From positions 1 to 64,000 of the forward strand of contig NZ_SLZU01000002.1 of assembly GCF_004342065.1 (NCBI RefSeq): DNA of 64,000 bases, read 5' to 3'. The notes beneath the pieces were generated by a model. The model had not been told where the DNA came from. It ran no database searches and saw only the letters and a program-made list of their open reading frames with translations. The stretch's first letter is position 1. Each line of letters begins with the position of its first letter. Shown one piece after another: positions 20,856 through 29,658 of the stretch. Position numbers and translations under genes: made by a program. Origin of the DNA: Primorskyibacter sedentarius (GTDB lineage: Bacteria; Pseudomonadota; Alphaproteobacteria; Rhodobacterales; Rhodobacteraceae).

Positions 20856-21653
20856 TTGAACTACGAAACCCTGACAAGCGTAATGCGCAAACTTGCTCTC
20901 GAAGCCGGCGATGTCATCATGGAGATTTACAACGCCGACGATTTCGAAGTGAAGGTGAAATCCGATGACAGCCCGGTGACGGCCGCGGATGAGGCGGCTG
21001 ATGCCCATATCTCGGCCGGGCTGAAAGCGGCGTTCCCCGATGTGGCGCTGGTCACCGAGGAACAGGCGACGAGCCACACTGTCGACGCCAAGACCTTCCT
21101 GATCGTCGACCCGCTGGACGGCACCAAGGAATTCATCAACCGCCGGGGCGACTTCACGGTGAACATCGCGCTGGTCGAAGACGGCGTTCCGACACGCGGC
21201 GTCGTCTATGCGCCCGCCAAGGGGCGGCTGTTCTACACCGGATCGGCGGGCGCCTCTGTCGAGGAAACCGGCGAGCTGAACAAGGACGTTGCGGGCGAAA
21301 CCAAGCCCATTCGCGTAACCGATCCTGACAACAGCGCGCTGATGGTCGTTGCATCGAAGTCTCATCGCGATCAGGCGACCGACGACTATATTGGCAAATA
21401 CGATGTCAAGGACATGACCAGCGCCGGATCCTCGCTGAAGTTCTGCCTTGTCGCGACTGGTGAGGCCGATCTTTACCCGCGCCTCGGCCGGACAATGGAG
21501 TGGGATACCGCTGCGGGCCACGCCGTTTTGGCAGGCGCTGGCGGCAAGGTGGTCCGGTTCGATGATCACACGCCGCTTGCCTATGGCAAGGAAGGCTTTG
21601 CCAACCCGTTCTTCATTGCCTACGCGCCCGGTGTCACGCTGCAAAAGGCCTGA
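20856..21653 (+). CDS. cysQ: 3'(2'),5'-bisphosphate nucleotidase CysQ
   Basis: This 265-residue Mg-dependent phosphatase of the inositol-monophosphatase fold converts PAP (3'-phosphoadenosine 5'-phosphate) to AMP. Metal-binding motifs are VTEEQ (Glu of motif 1) and DPLDGTKEFINRRGDF, with WDTAAGHAVLAGAGG near the C-terminus. It starts with a rare TTG at 20856, supported by GAAGGAG eight bases before it. PAP is the by-product of sulfotransferases, and a sulfotransferase-like gene lies 6 kb downstream on the same strand, so besides assimilatory sulfate reduction it may serve sulfation. Confidence 0.93.
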   Translation: MNYETLTSVMRKLALEAGDVIMEIYNADDFEVKVKSDDSPVTAADEAADAHISAGLKAAFPDVALVTEEQATSHTVDAKTFLIVDPLDGTKEFINRRGDFTVNIALVEDGVPTRGVVYAPAKGRLFYTGSAGASVEETGELNKDVAGETKPIRVTDPDNSALMVVASKSHRDQATDDYIGKYDVKDMTSAGSSLKFCLVATGEADLYPRLGRTMEWDTAAGHAVLAGAGGKVVRFDDHTPLAYGKEGFANPFFIAYAPGVTLQKA

Positions 21654-21667
21654 CATGCGCCACATTC

Positions 21668-21698
21668 CAGAGGCGGCGGTCAGTTTGCGCCGCCTCTG
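21668..21698 (+). terminator. Hairpin after cysQ
   Basis: CAGAGGCGGC (21668-21677) pairs with GCCGCCTCTG (21689-21698), a perfect 10-bp stem with an 11-base loop 15 bases past the cysQ stop. The following T content is modest. Confidence 0.65.
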
Positions 21699-21927
21699 AC
21701 GTTATTGCATTTTGGTTAAGACGTTTTCGAAGGCGGTCGCCAAAATACCGCTCGGTCTGAAACAATTTGCATCAAATGTGTCAAATTCGATCCGCGCTCG
21801 GCACAATTCCCCGGTAAACAGCCGCATTATTGGCACTTTTTGAGTATGAATGTTAGGTATTGTTCGACTAAGAAGGTCCAGAAGCCATCTGGATTTTATC
21901 CAAGTTGACAAGGTCAGGAGTAGTTGC

Positions 21928-22821
21928 ATGCGAAACAAGGTAACAAAGGCGATTTTTCCCGTTGCCGGTCTTGGGACCCGCTTCCTGCCGGCCACGAAAT
22001 CGGTCCCGAAGGAAATCATGACCTTGGTTGACCGGCCGTTGATCCAATACGCGATCGACGAGGCGCGCGCCGCAGGGATCAAGGAATTCATCTTTGTCAC
22101 GTCGCGTGGCAAGGGCGCGCTGGAAGATTACTTCGACCAGGCCCCACAGCTGGAAAGCGAGCTGCGCAAGAAGAACAAGACCGATCTGCTCGACATCCTG
22201 AAAAGCACGAACATGGAATCCGGCGCCATTGCCTATCTGCGCCAGCACAAGGCGCTCGGGCTTGGTCACGCGGTCTGGTGCGCACGTCGCCTGATCGGTG
22301 ACGAGCCCTTCGCCGTGATGCTTCCCGATGACGTGATCGCCGGTGAAGTGCCCTGCCTTCAGCAGATGGTCGAGGCCTATCAGGATACTGGCGGCAACAT
22401 GGTTGCTGCGATGGAAGTTCCGCGCGCCAAGGCCAGCTCCTATGGTGTTCTGGATATCGAGGAAGACATGGGATCAAAGGTTTCGGTCAAGGGGATGGTC
22501 GAAAAACCCGCCCCCGGAACAGAGCCGTCAAACCTGGCCGTGATCGGCCGTTACATCCTGTCGCCCAACGTGCTGAAGAACCTCAACAAGATGCGCGCCG
22601 GTTCGGGTGGCGAGATTCAACTGACCGACGCCATCGCTCAGGAAATCGGCTCAAAGGACGGGGTCTACGGCTTTCGCTTCCGGGGCCAGCGTTTCGATTG
22701 TGGGTCAAAGGCAGGGTTCCTGCAGGCCACCGTGTCCTTCGGTCTTGCCCGGGAAGAATTGCGGGACGATCTCCATCGCTACCTGACAGAGATCATTTCG
22801 ACCGACAAAGCAGCGGAGTAA
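21928..22821 (+). CDS. galU: UTP-glucose-1-phosphate uridylyltransferase
   Basis: This 297-residue nucleotidyltransferase makes UDP-glucose, the precursor for surface polysaccharides and osmoregulated glucans. The N-terminal signature FPVAGLGTRFLPATKSVPKE (residues about 10-29) and VEKP region (KGMVEKPAPGTEPSN) are intact, as is QRFDCGSKAGFLQA. The start at 21928 has CAGGAG upstream. It precedes the glycosyltransferase run after a 340-base gap, consistent with precursor supply. Confidence 0.97.
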   Translation: MRNKVTKAIFPVAGLGTRFLPATKSVPKEIMTLVDRPLIQYAIDEARAAGIKEFIFVTSRGKGALEDYFDQAPQLESELRKKNKTDLLDILKSTNMESGAIAYLRQHKALGLGHAVWCARRLIGDEPFAVMLPDDVIAGEVPCLQQMVEAYQDTGGNMVAAMEVPRAKASSYGVLDIEEDMGSKVSVKGMVEKPAPGTEPSNLAVIGRYILSPNVLKNLNKMRAGSGGEIQLTDAIAQEIGSKDGVYGFRFRGQRFDCGSKAGFLQATVSFGLAREELRDDLHRYLTEIISTDKAAE

Positions 22822-23160
22822 CCCATCTCGGTGAAAAGAGGCGACCTTGCAGACGACGACGGCCAATCCGGGTCGGACGCGATCAAAGCGTTTCCCGGTG
22901 GTCGACGTCGTCACGCTTCTTTCTCCCGAAATGCGGCATGCAGAGGCGCGATTGCTGCAGGCCCGAGATCACTACCGAAATCACGCCGTGATGCGTCGAT
23001 CTTCGCTCTGATCGGCAGGGTTTTGTCGCGTCCCGGTTTCCAATCGCGGCACCCAGATATTCGCCGTGTTTATCCTGCCGGAAGGAGCGCCCAGGCTACA
23101 TGCCCTCATCCGACAAGAACGTCGCAAGTGACCATGCGATCTTCGTCGGGGCGCTAGGCC
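22822..23160. other. galU-glycosyltransferase intergenic region
   Basis: This 339-base gap has no intact gene. It contains the possible broken short reading frame listed separately and a CCGGAAGGAG-type purine stretch near 23077. A promoter for the glycosyltransferase run could lie here but none is clear. Confidence 0.45.
22847..23131 (+). pseudogene. Possible decayed short gene with one in-frame stop
   Basis: One frame reads 54 codons from a TTG at 22847 (containing FPVVDVVTLLSPEMRHAEAR), meets TGA at 23009-23011, and continues in the same frame for 39 codons (GTQIFAVFILPEGAPRLHAL) to a TGA at 23129. Both halves have a coding-like amphipathic pattern, so this may be a gene broken by one substitution. 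No family is recognised and the length is small, so chance cannot be excluded. Confidence 0.22.
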
Positions 23161-24183
23161 ATGACCCAGCTGGCACAGCACGACCTCTGGACCGGGTATA
23201 AGCTTCGATGGAAACGGCGCAGGTTGCTATTCAGGGCGTTTCGCAAGCGTCGGCAGCTTGAACCCGTCATTGATCGAACCGGGTCAATCCCGTCCGACGG
23301 CATCCTTGTCTTCACGACCGTTCGGAACGAGGCCCTGCGCCTGCCGTTTTTCCTCGACCATTACCGGCGGTTGGGAGTGACGCAATTCCTGATCGTCGAC
23401 AATGGCAGCACCGATGGCACCAAAGAGCTGCTCGCAGATCAGCCGGACGTCTCGTTGTGGCACACTTCCTACAGCTACCGGCTTTCACGGTTCGGGCTGG
23501 ACTGGCTGACCTGGCTGATGATCCGCCATGGTCATGACCATTGGTGCCTGACCGTCGATGCAGACGAAATCCTGATCTATCCGCATTGGGAAACACGCCC
23601 CCTTCCGGCCCTGACTGAGTGGCTGGACGAATGCGACACCCGTTCCTTTGCAGCGATGATGATCGACATGTATCCCAAGGGGCCAGTCAACGCGCAGCGC
23701 TACGAGGCCGGGCAAGACCCATTCGATGTGCTCGAATGGTTCGACCGGGGCAACTACCGGATCCAGATGCAGGACCCGCTGAAGAACCTCTGGATTCAAG
23801 GCGGCGTACGGGCACGGATGTTCTTTGGCGACAGGCCAGAGCGCTCGCCTACGATGAACAAGACCCCGCTGGTCCGCTGGGACAGGCGCTACGCCTACCT
23901 CAACTCCACACATGCGTTGCTGCCCCGGCGCCTGAACGAGGTCTACGCAGAGCAGGAAAAGCTCTCGGGCCTGCTGCTGCACACGAAATTCCTCGACACG
24001 ATTGTCGAAAAATCCAAAGAGGAAAAACACCGCAAGGAGCATTTCAACAATAGCAGTCTATACGACAGCTATTACGATGCGTTGATGACGGCACCAGAGC
24101 TGTGGTGCGAACGGTCGACCCGCTATCTTGGCTGGCGCCAGATGGAATCTCTCGGGCTTATGTCGCGAGGCAACTGGATATGA
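23161..24183 (+). CDS. Glycosyltransferase family 2 (GT92-like) protein, first of a tandem pair
   Basis: This 340-residue protein has a GT-A type core: ILVFTTVRNEALRLPFFLDH, then LIVDNGSTDGTKELL and the metal-binding TVDADEILIYP (about residue 140). It lacks membrane helices, so it is probably cytoplasmic or peripheral. A basic N-terminus (YKLRWKRRRLLFRAFRKRR) could touch membrane lipids. The next gene is a clear paralogue sharing AQRY, STHxLLPR, HTKFLDT and a C-terminal LGLMSxGNW. Donor and acceptor are unknown. Position after galU suggests polysaccharide assembly. Confidence 0.85.
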   Translation: MTQLAQHDLWTGYKLRWKRRRLLFRAFRKRRQLEPVIDRTGSIPSDGILVFTTVRNEALRLPFFLDHYRRLGVTQFLIVDNGSTDGTKELLADQPDVSLWHTSYSYRLSRFGLDWLTWLMIRHGHDHWCLTVDADEILIYPHWETRPLPALTEWLDECDTRSFAAMMIDMYPKGPVNAQRYEAGQDPFDVLEWFDRGNYRIQMQDPLKNLWIQGGVRARMFFGDRPERSPTMNKTPLVRWDRRYAYLNSTHALLPRRLNEVYAEQEKLSGLLLHTKFLDTIVEKSKEEKHRKEHFNNSSLYDSYYDALMTAPELWCERSTRYLGWRQMESLGLMSRGNWI

Positions 24184-24364
24184 CGCGCGACAAGTTTACT
24201 GGACGGATCAAAACGCCTATAGTCTGTTACAAATATCCAAACGACCCGGGGCCGCCCTCAACTCAAGCGCTTCCCTTTTTACAGTGCCAAGACCAAAGTT
24301 ACGTTAACCAGTTCGGAATACACATGAGACAACGACCCGATGCAGTCGTTGCGAGGGATATGAA

Positions 24365-25375
24365 TTGAGTTTGATCGATTCATACAAGCTGCGCCTTGAG
24401 CGCAAGAGGTACCAGGTTCGCGCCCGGCGCAAGAGCCTTGGCCTGCGCTCTGTTGCGAACCGAACCCGCGCCATCCAACCGGGCCAGATCCTTCTGTTTT
24501 CCACGATGCGCAACGAACTGGTCCGCCTGCCCCATTTCCTGCAGTATTATCGCGACCTTGGCATCGACCATTTCCTGATCGTCGACAATGACAGCACGGA
24601 TGGCACGCGTGAATACCTGCAACAGCAGTCGGACATTTCGCTCTGGACGACCAAGGACAGCTACCGCGATGCGCGCTTCGGCGTCGATTGGCTGAACTGG
24701 CTGCAAAGCAAGTATGGCGACGGTCACTGGACGCTGGTCGTCGATCCGGACGAGCTGTTCCTGTACCCCTTCTGCGACTCGCGGCCGATCCAGGCGCTGA
24801 CGGATTGGCTGGACAACTCGTCTATCCGATCGTTCGGCGCGATGCTGCTGGACATGTATCCCAAAGGGCGGCTGGATGCGCAGCGCTACAGACCAGGCCA
24901 AAACCCGCTGGAGATCGCATCCTGGTTCGACGCGGGCAACTATACTATCAGCCGCAACCCCAAATTCTGGAACCTCTGGATACAGGGGGGGCCAAGGTCG
25001 CGGGTCTTTTTTGCGGATGAGCCCGAAAAAGCCCCCGCGCTCAACAAGGTGCCACTTGTTCGGTGGAAACGGCGCTATGCCTATGTCAGCTCGACGCATA
25101 TGCTTTTGCCGCGCGGGTTGAACAATGTTTACGATCAGGGCGGCGGCGAAAAGGCCAGCGGCGTCCTGATGCACACGAAATTTCTGGACACCTTCCCCGA
25201 CAAGGCAGAGGAAGAGTTGAGCCGCAGGCAACATTATTCGGGATCAAAAGAGTATATCGCCTATACCGATGCCCTGCGCCATAACCCCGACCTTTGGTGT
25301 AAGTTCTCGGAAAAGTACATAAATTGGCGACAGTTGGAAATTCTGGGCCTCATGTCGAAAGGAAATTGGACGTGA
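24365..25375 (+). CDS. Glycosyltransferase family 2 (GT92-like) protein, second of a tandem pair
   Basis: This 336-residue paralogue of the preceding gene has the same order of motifs: ILLFSTMRNELVRLPHFL, LIVDNDSTDGTREYL, VVDPDELFLYP, MYPKGRLDAQRY, STHMLLPRGL, HTKFLDT and a final LGLMSKGNW. The DxD-like motif reads DPD here instead of DAD. It starts with TTG at 24365 behind a GAGGG site. Its stop overlaps the GTG start of the next gene, so the two are translationally coupled. The pair probably arose by tandem duplication and then diverged in acceptor or linkage. Confidence 0.85.
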   Translation: MSLIDSYKLRLERKRYQVRARRKSLGLRSVANRTRAIQPGQILLFSTMRNELVRLPHFLQYYRDLGIDHFLIVDNDSTDGTREYLQQQSDISLWTTKDSYRDARFGVDWLNWLQSKYGDGHWTLVVDPDELFLYPFCDSRPIQALTDWLDNSSIRSFGAMLLDMYPKGRLDAQRYRPGQNPLEIASWFDAGNYTISRNPKFWNLWIQGGPRSRVFFADEPEKAPALNKVPLVRWKRRYAYVSSTHMLLPRGLNNVYDQGGGEKASGVLMHTKFLDTFPDKAEEELSRRQHYSGSKEYIAYTDALRHNPDLWCKFSEKYINWRQLEILGLMSKGNWT

Positions 25376-27069
25376 CCGTCGGCATTGTGATGCTGGTACA
25401 TACCGCGCTTGACCGGGCCGCGCAGGTGGCGCGTCATTGGTCCCGTGCGGGCTGCCCGGTCGTGATCCATGTCGACAAGGCCGTGCCGCGGTCGGAATTT
25501 GACAGGTTCGCATCCGATCTCTCCGACGTCTCTGACCTCAGTTTTGCGCCCCGTTATCGTTGTGAATGGGGCAGTTGGGGCATTGTCGCCGCGACACAGG
25601 GCGCGAGCGAAATCATGCTGGATCGTTTCAAGCATGTCAGGCACGTCTACCTCGCGTCCGGAGCCTGCCTGCCCCTGCGCCCGGTGGCAGAGCTCGTTGC
25701 GTATCTCGACGACCATCCCCAGACCGACTTCATCGAAAGTGCCAGCCTGGCGACGGTGCTCTGGCCGGTTGGTGGGCTGGACCACGAAAGGTTCACGCTA
25801 AGATTTCCGTTTTCCTGGCGAAAGCACCGCTACATCTTCGATAAATATGTCGACTTTCAACGCCGAATTAATTTCCGAAGGCGCATTCCTGACGGCCTCT
25901 CCCCGCATCTGGGCAGCCAATGGTGGTGTCTGACTCGGCAAACGCTTTCGGCCATCCTTCAGGATCCGGCCCGCAAAACGTATGACAGGTATTTCCGGCG
26001 GGTCTGGATCCCGGATGAGAGCTACTTTCAGACGCTCGCACGGCGCTACTCGGTCAAGCTGGAAAGCCGTTCGCTGACACTGTCGAAATTCGACTTTCAA
26101 GGCAGGCCGCATATCTTCTACGACGATCATTTGCGTCTTCTCAAACGGTCCGAATGCTTCGTCGCCCGCAAGATCTGGCCGCGTGCAGACAGGCTGTACG
26201 AGTCTTTCTTGTCCGATTCTGCCGATGCTCTGAACACGACAGAGCCAGACCTGAACAAGGTTGACCGGCTGTTCTACAAGGCCACCCAGCGCAGGATCAA
26301 AGGTCGTCCGGGCCTGTATATGCAAAGCCGCTTTCCGCGGGGTGGGTATGGAAACGCCGGCACGGCCGCGAAATATTCGGTGTTCGAAGGTTTTGCCGAT
26401 CTCTTTCAGGATTTCGACGACTGGCTGTTCAATGCGACCGGCACCAAGCCGCACGGGCATCTCTTCGGCCCGGATCGTGTCGAATTTGCGGGGGGCAAAA
26501 CGATCGTCGAAGGGGCCCTGACCGACAGCGCCGCCCTGCGTGATGCCAATCCCCGAGCCTTTCTGACCAACCTCATATGGAACACGAGGGGCGAACGGCA
26601 GTGCTTTCAATTCGGTCCTGCCGACAATCAGCGGATCAGCAAGACCATCGCCCATGACCCGAACGCGCAGATTTCCGTTATCAGCGGGGCCTGGGCGATC
26701 CCCCTTTTCCGGTCGAACCTGAATTTCTCTGAGATCCGCAAGCAAGTCACGCGGCTACAGAAGATCGAGGCCGAACATCTGGCTGTCTTGCGATCGTCCA
26801 AGGCGAACGCCCGGATCAGGATCTGGACACTGTCGGAATTTATCGAATCACCGATCGGGTTGATGCAGCCCATCATTGATGAAATGTGCCAAAATCCCGC
26901 ACGACGATTGGCAGAGGCCCCGCGCATGGTTGATCTGACGGGCTTTGGTCAGTTTCTGCAAAACCTCAATAACCAAGGCGTGCAGCCCTATCTGATGGGG
27001 GATTTCTGCAGCGAAGCCGCCCTGATCGATGACCCGGCGGTTGCCCAGAAGCCATATTTGGTGCGCTGA
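25372..27069 (+). CDS. GT14/core-2-like glycosyltransferase with DUF5928-type C-terminus
   Basis: This 565-residue protein has an N-terminal branching-type glycosyltransferase domain (about 1-290). IVMLVHTALDRAAQVARHW, YLASGACLPLRPVAEL, GSQWWCLTRQ and WIPDESYFQTLARR match the xylosyl/N-acetylglucosaminyltransferase (GT14) pattern. The C-terminal 260 residues resemble the DUF5928 region found in roseobacters and have no known role. The start is the GTG at 25372, overlapping the previous stop (GTGA). The next gene, a sulfotransferase, begins 4 bases after its stop. A role in building a branched, sulfated glycan is inferred from context. Confidence 0.82.
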   Translation: MTVGIVMLVHTALDRAAQVARHWSRAGCPVVIHVDKAVPRSEFDRFASDLSDVSDLSFAPRYRCEWGSWGIVAATQGASEIMLDRFKHVRHVYLASGACLPLRPVAELVAYLDDHPQTDFIESASLATVLWPVGGLDHERFTLRFPFSWRKHRYIFDKYVDFQRRINFRRRIPDGLSPHLGSQWWCLTRQTLSAILQDPARKTYDRYFRRVWIPDESYFQTLARRYSVKLESRSLTLSKFDFQGRPHIFYDDHLRLLKRSECFVARKIWPRADRLYESFLSDSADALNTTEPDLNKVDRLFYKATQRRIKGRPGLYMQSRFPRGGYGNAGTAAKYSVFEGFADLFQDFDDWLFNATGTKPHGHLFGPDRVEFAGGKTIVEGALTDSAALRDANPRAFLTNLIWNTRGERQCFQFGPADNQRISKTIAHDPNAQISVISGAWAIPLFRSNLNFSEIRKQVTRLQKIEAEHLAVLRSSKANARIRIWTLSEFIESPIGLMQPIIDEMCQNPARRLAEAPRMVDLTGFGQFLQNLNNQGVQPYLMGDFCSEAALIDDPAVAQKPYLVR

Positions 27070-27072
27070 CAG

Positions 27073-28503
27073 ATGTCCTCACGTTTTGACTATTTCGTGG
27101 TGTTCGCTGAAATGCGCACCGGCTCCAACTTTCTGGAGGCCAATCTCAACGAACTTGACGGGATCACCTGTCACGGCGAGGCGTTCAATCCGAACTTTAT
27201 CGGTTATCCGAATTCAAAGGACGTTCTGGGCGTCACCCAGACGCAACGCGACCGTGACCCAGAACTGCTGATCGGGGCGATCCGCGACCAGACCCCGGGA
27301 TTGGGGGGCTTTCGCTTCTTTCACGATCATCACCCCGGCGCGCTTGACCTGATCCTGAATGATCCGCGCTGTGCCAAGATCATCCTGACGCGTAATCCGG
27401 CAGAAAGCTATGCCAGCTGGAAGATTGCGAAAGCCACCGGCCAGTGGAAACTGACCAATGTGGAGCGCAGGAAGGACAGTCTCGCGTGGTTCGACGCCGC
27501 AGAATTCGAAAACCATTTGGCACAGCTGCAGGCGTTTCAAATTCGTCTTCTGAATGCGCTGCAGACCTCCGGACAGACGGGTTTTTACATCGGCTACGAA
27601 GATCTGCACGACATCGACGTCATGAACGGTATGGCCACGTGGCTTGACGTGCCCGCCCGTCTGGACAGTCTGAACAAGAAGCTGAAGCGTCAGAACCCCG
27701 AACCTCTATCCGAGAAGGTCGCCAATTTCCCAGAGATGGAGACGGCGCTTGCCCGGCTGGACAGGTTTAACCTGACCCGTACGCCGAATTTTGAACCGCG
27801 GAGGGGTCCGCAAGTCCCCAGCTACGTTGCGGCCCCACAAAGCGCCCTTCTGTACATGCCGGTACGGTCAGGTCCCGAACAACAGGTTCTGGACTGGATG
27901 GCAGAGCTGGACGCGGGCAATGAGCGTGACTTGCAAACCCGATTTTCGCAGAACAGCCTGCGGAAATGGATGCAGGCGCATCCCGGGCATCGCTGCTTCA
28001 CAGTCATCCGGCACCCGTTGGCACGCGCCCATTCCGCGTATTGTACGAAGATCGTCTCGCGTGGCGCGGGAAGTTTCGCGAGGATCCGGCAGACCCTGCA
28101 ACGCGCACATGGGCTCGACCTGCCGGATGATCCGACGCATTCAAGCTATGACGTCGCCCAGCACAAGGCCGGATTTGCCGCCTTCCTGAAGTTTATCAAG
28201 GCCAACCTGAACGGACAGACTGCGATAAGGGTCGATGCGCATTGGGCCAGCCAGTCACAGTGCCTGCAAGACATGTGCGCCTTCGCCCTGCCCGACATGA
28301 TCGTGCGCGAAGAGGAGATGGCCGCATACCTGCCAGCGCTGGCTATGCAGGTCGATCATGGCGCACCGCCCGACCCGCTGGTTGCGCACGCCGACGCACC
28401 GTTTACCCTGGAGGAAATATACGACGCCGAGCTGGAGGCGCTGGCACGCGATGCCTATCATCGCGATTACCTGAGTTTCGGGTTCGAGGATTGGCAGCCC
28501 TGA
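27073..28503 (+). CDS. Sulfotransferase-like protein with two sulfotransferase-type halves (NodH-like)
   Basis: This 476-residue protein begins with a PAPS-binding loop of Stf0/NodH type (EMRTGSNFLEANL, about 11-23), followed by TCHGEAFNP and a 3'-phosphate-binding strand-loop (IILTRNPAESYASWK, about 107-121). After about residue 255 the pattern seems to repeat: LLYMPVRSGPEQQVLDW resembles a degenerate PAPS loop and FTVIRHPLARAHSAY a second 3'-phosphate site. Only the first half keeps the TGS loop, so one active site is likely. It would transfer sulfate from PAPS to a glycan made by the upstream enzymes. Roseobacter homologues are often labelled nodulation protein NodH. Confidence 0.82.
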   Translation: MSSRFDYFVVFAEMRTGSNFLEANLNELDGITCHGEAFNPNFIGYPNSKDVLGVTQTQRDRDPELLIGAIRDQTPGLGGFRFFHDHHPGALDLILNDPRCAKIILTRNPAESYASWKIAKATGQWKLTNVERRKDSLAWFDAAEFENHLAQLQAFQIRLLNALQTSGQTGFYIGYEDLHDIDVMNGMATWLDVPARLDSLNKKLKRQNPEPLSEKVANFPEMETALARLDRFNLTRTPNFEPRRGPQVPSYVAAPQSALLYMPVRSGPEQQVLDWMAELDAGNERDLQTRFSQNSLRKWMQAHPGHRCFTVIRHPLARAHSAYCTKIVSRGAGSFARIRQTLQRAHGLDLPDDPTHSSYDVAQHKAGFAAFLKFIKANLNGQTAIRVDAHWASQSQCLQDMCAFALPDMIVREEEMAAYLPALAMQVDHGAPPDPLVAHADAPFTLEEIYDAELEALARDAYHRDYLSFGFEDWQP

Positions 28504-28569
28504 TTCAACGCCGCGCCGCGCACCAAGAATTGGACGCGGCGGAGTAAGCCTCTTCTGAAACGCGGCGGG

Positions 28570-29034
28570 TCAGGCGACGGCGGCGGTCTCGCCCTCAGTC
28601 AGGATGCTGTAAAGCGTCGCCGTGTCCGGATTGGCGCGCAGTTTTGCGCAGATCGACGATTCCCGCAAAGTCCGGGAAACCAGTGCAAGCGCCTTGAGAT
28701 GTTCAACGCCCGCATCTTCGGGCGCGAAAAGACCAAAGACAACATCCACGGGCTGGCGATCAACGGATTCGAAATTGATCGGCTTTTCCAACAGGATGAA
28801 CGCGCCGACCACATCCGACAGCTCGGGAATGCGGGCATGGGGCAGAGCCACCCCGTGGCCCACACCTGTGGGCCCGAGGCTTTCGCGTTCCATCAGCGCC
28901 TCAACCGCGGCCGGGGCGCTGATGCCATAGGCAGTTTCGGCCAGATCAGCCAGGTCATGCATCAGTCGTTTCTTGCTGGAAACTGCGCCAACAACCTTGA
29001 CCGCTTCCGGTTTCAAAAGCTTCAGAAAGTTCAT
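28570..29034 (-). CDS. ptsN: PTS nitrogen-regulatory enzyme IIA (PtsN)
   Basis: This 154-residue EIIA-Ntr accepts phosphate from NPr at the His in VALPHARIPELSD (about residue 65) and regulates metabolism and potassium or carbon balance rather than sugar uptake. The fold is complete. The start is the ATG at 29034; a GTG one codon earlier is possible. It follows hpf by about 60 bases in the lptC-lptA-lptB-hpf-ptsN series. In many other proteobacteria rpoN also belongs to this series but it is absent here. Confidence 0.95.
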   Translation of the reverse strand: MNFLKLLKPEAVKVVGAVSSKKRLMHDLADLAETAYGISAPAAVEALMERESLGPTGVGHGVALPHARIPELSDVVGAFILLEKPINFESVDRQPVDVVFGLFAPEDAGVEHLKALALVSRTLRESSICAKLRANPDTATLYSILTEGETAAVA

Positions 29035-29094
29035 CACATGCCTGTTTTCTGGGCGAGTCGTTCACAGCCTTGCGGCGTGCTGCCTCGTGGTCGA

Positions 29095-29658
29095 TTAAGG
29101 GTCGATCCAACCGATGTTACCGTCATCGCGGCGGTACACCACGTTCACCCCGTCCTTTTTTTCGTTCCGGAACACGAGGACCGGCGCGCCGGCAAGTTCC
29201 ATCTGCATCACCGCTTCACCAACGGTCAGGGATGGGATCTTGGTCTCCATCTCCGCCACGATGATCGGCTGCAACGTGTCCGTCTCCGACTCTTCCGACT
29301 CGGAATCGCTGGCGAGGATATACGAGGCTGCCCCGAAAAGTTCAACGGGTTCCGTCCGGTCCTTGTGGTGATCCTTCAGGCGGCGTTTGTAGCGACGCAG
29401 CTGCTTTTCCATTTTCTCGGCGCAGCTATCGAAAGAGGAATATATTTCAGTGGCATAAGCCTTCGCAGTCGCGGTCAGGCCAGTCGAAAGGTGCACAGTC
29501 ACCTCGCAGACAAATTCATGGGCGCTCTTGGAAAAGATGACATTCGCGTCGGTGGGCCGTTCCGCATATTTCTGAACGACTGAGCCCAGTTCGTCCTTTA
29601 CATGCGTTTGCAGGGCTTCGCCGACATCGATGTGTTTGCCTGTGATCTGGTAGAGCAT
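29095..29658 (-). CDS. hpf: Long-form ribosome hibernation promoting factor
   Basis: This 187-residue protein binds 30S subunits and, in the long form, drives 100S dimer formation in stationary phase. The N-terminal S30AE domain runs from MLYQITGKHIDVGEAL to about residue 100. An acidic linker (SDSESEESETD) leads to the C-terminal dimerisation domain (VGEAVMQMELAGAPVLVFRN, ending GNIGWIDP). The start at 29658 was chosen because the domain begins there; a longer upstream extension is not homologous. Confidence 0.95.
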   Translation of the reverse strand: MLYQITGKHIDVGEALQTHVKDELGSVVQKYAERPTDANVIFSKSAHEFVCEVTVHLSTGLTATAKAYATEIYSSFDSCAEKMEKQLRRYKRRLKDHHKDRTEPVELFGAASYILASDSESEESETDTLQPIIVAEMETKIPSLTVGEAVMQMELAGAPVLVFRNEKKDGVNVVYRRDDGNIGWIDP

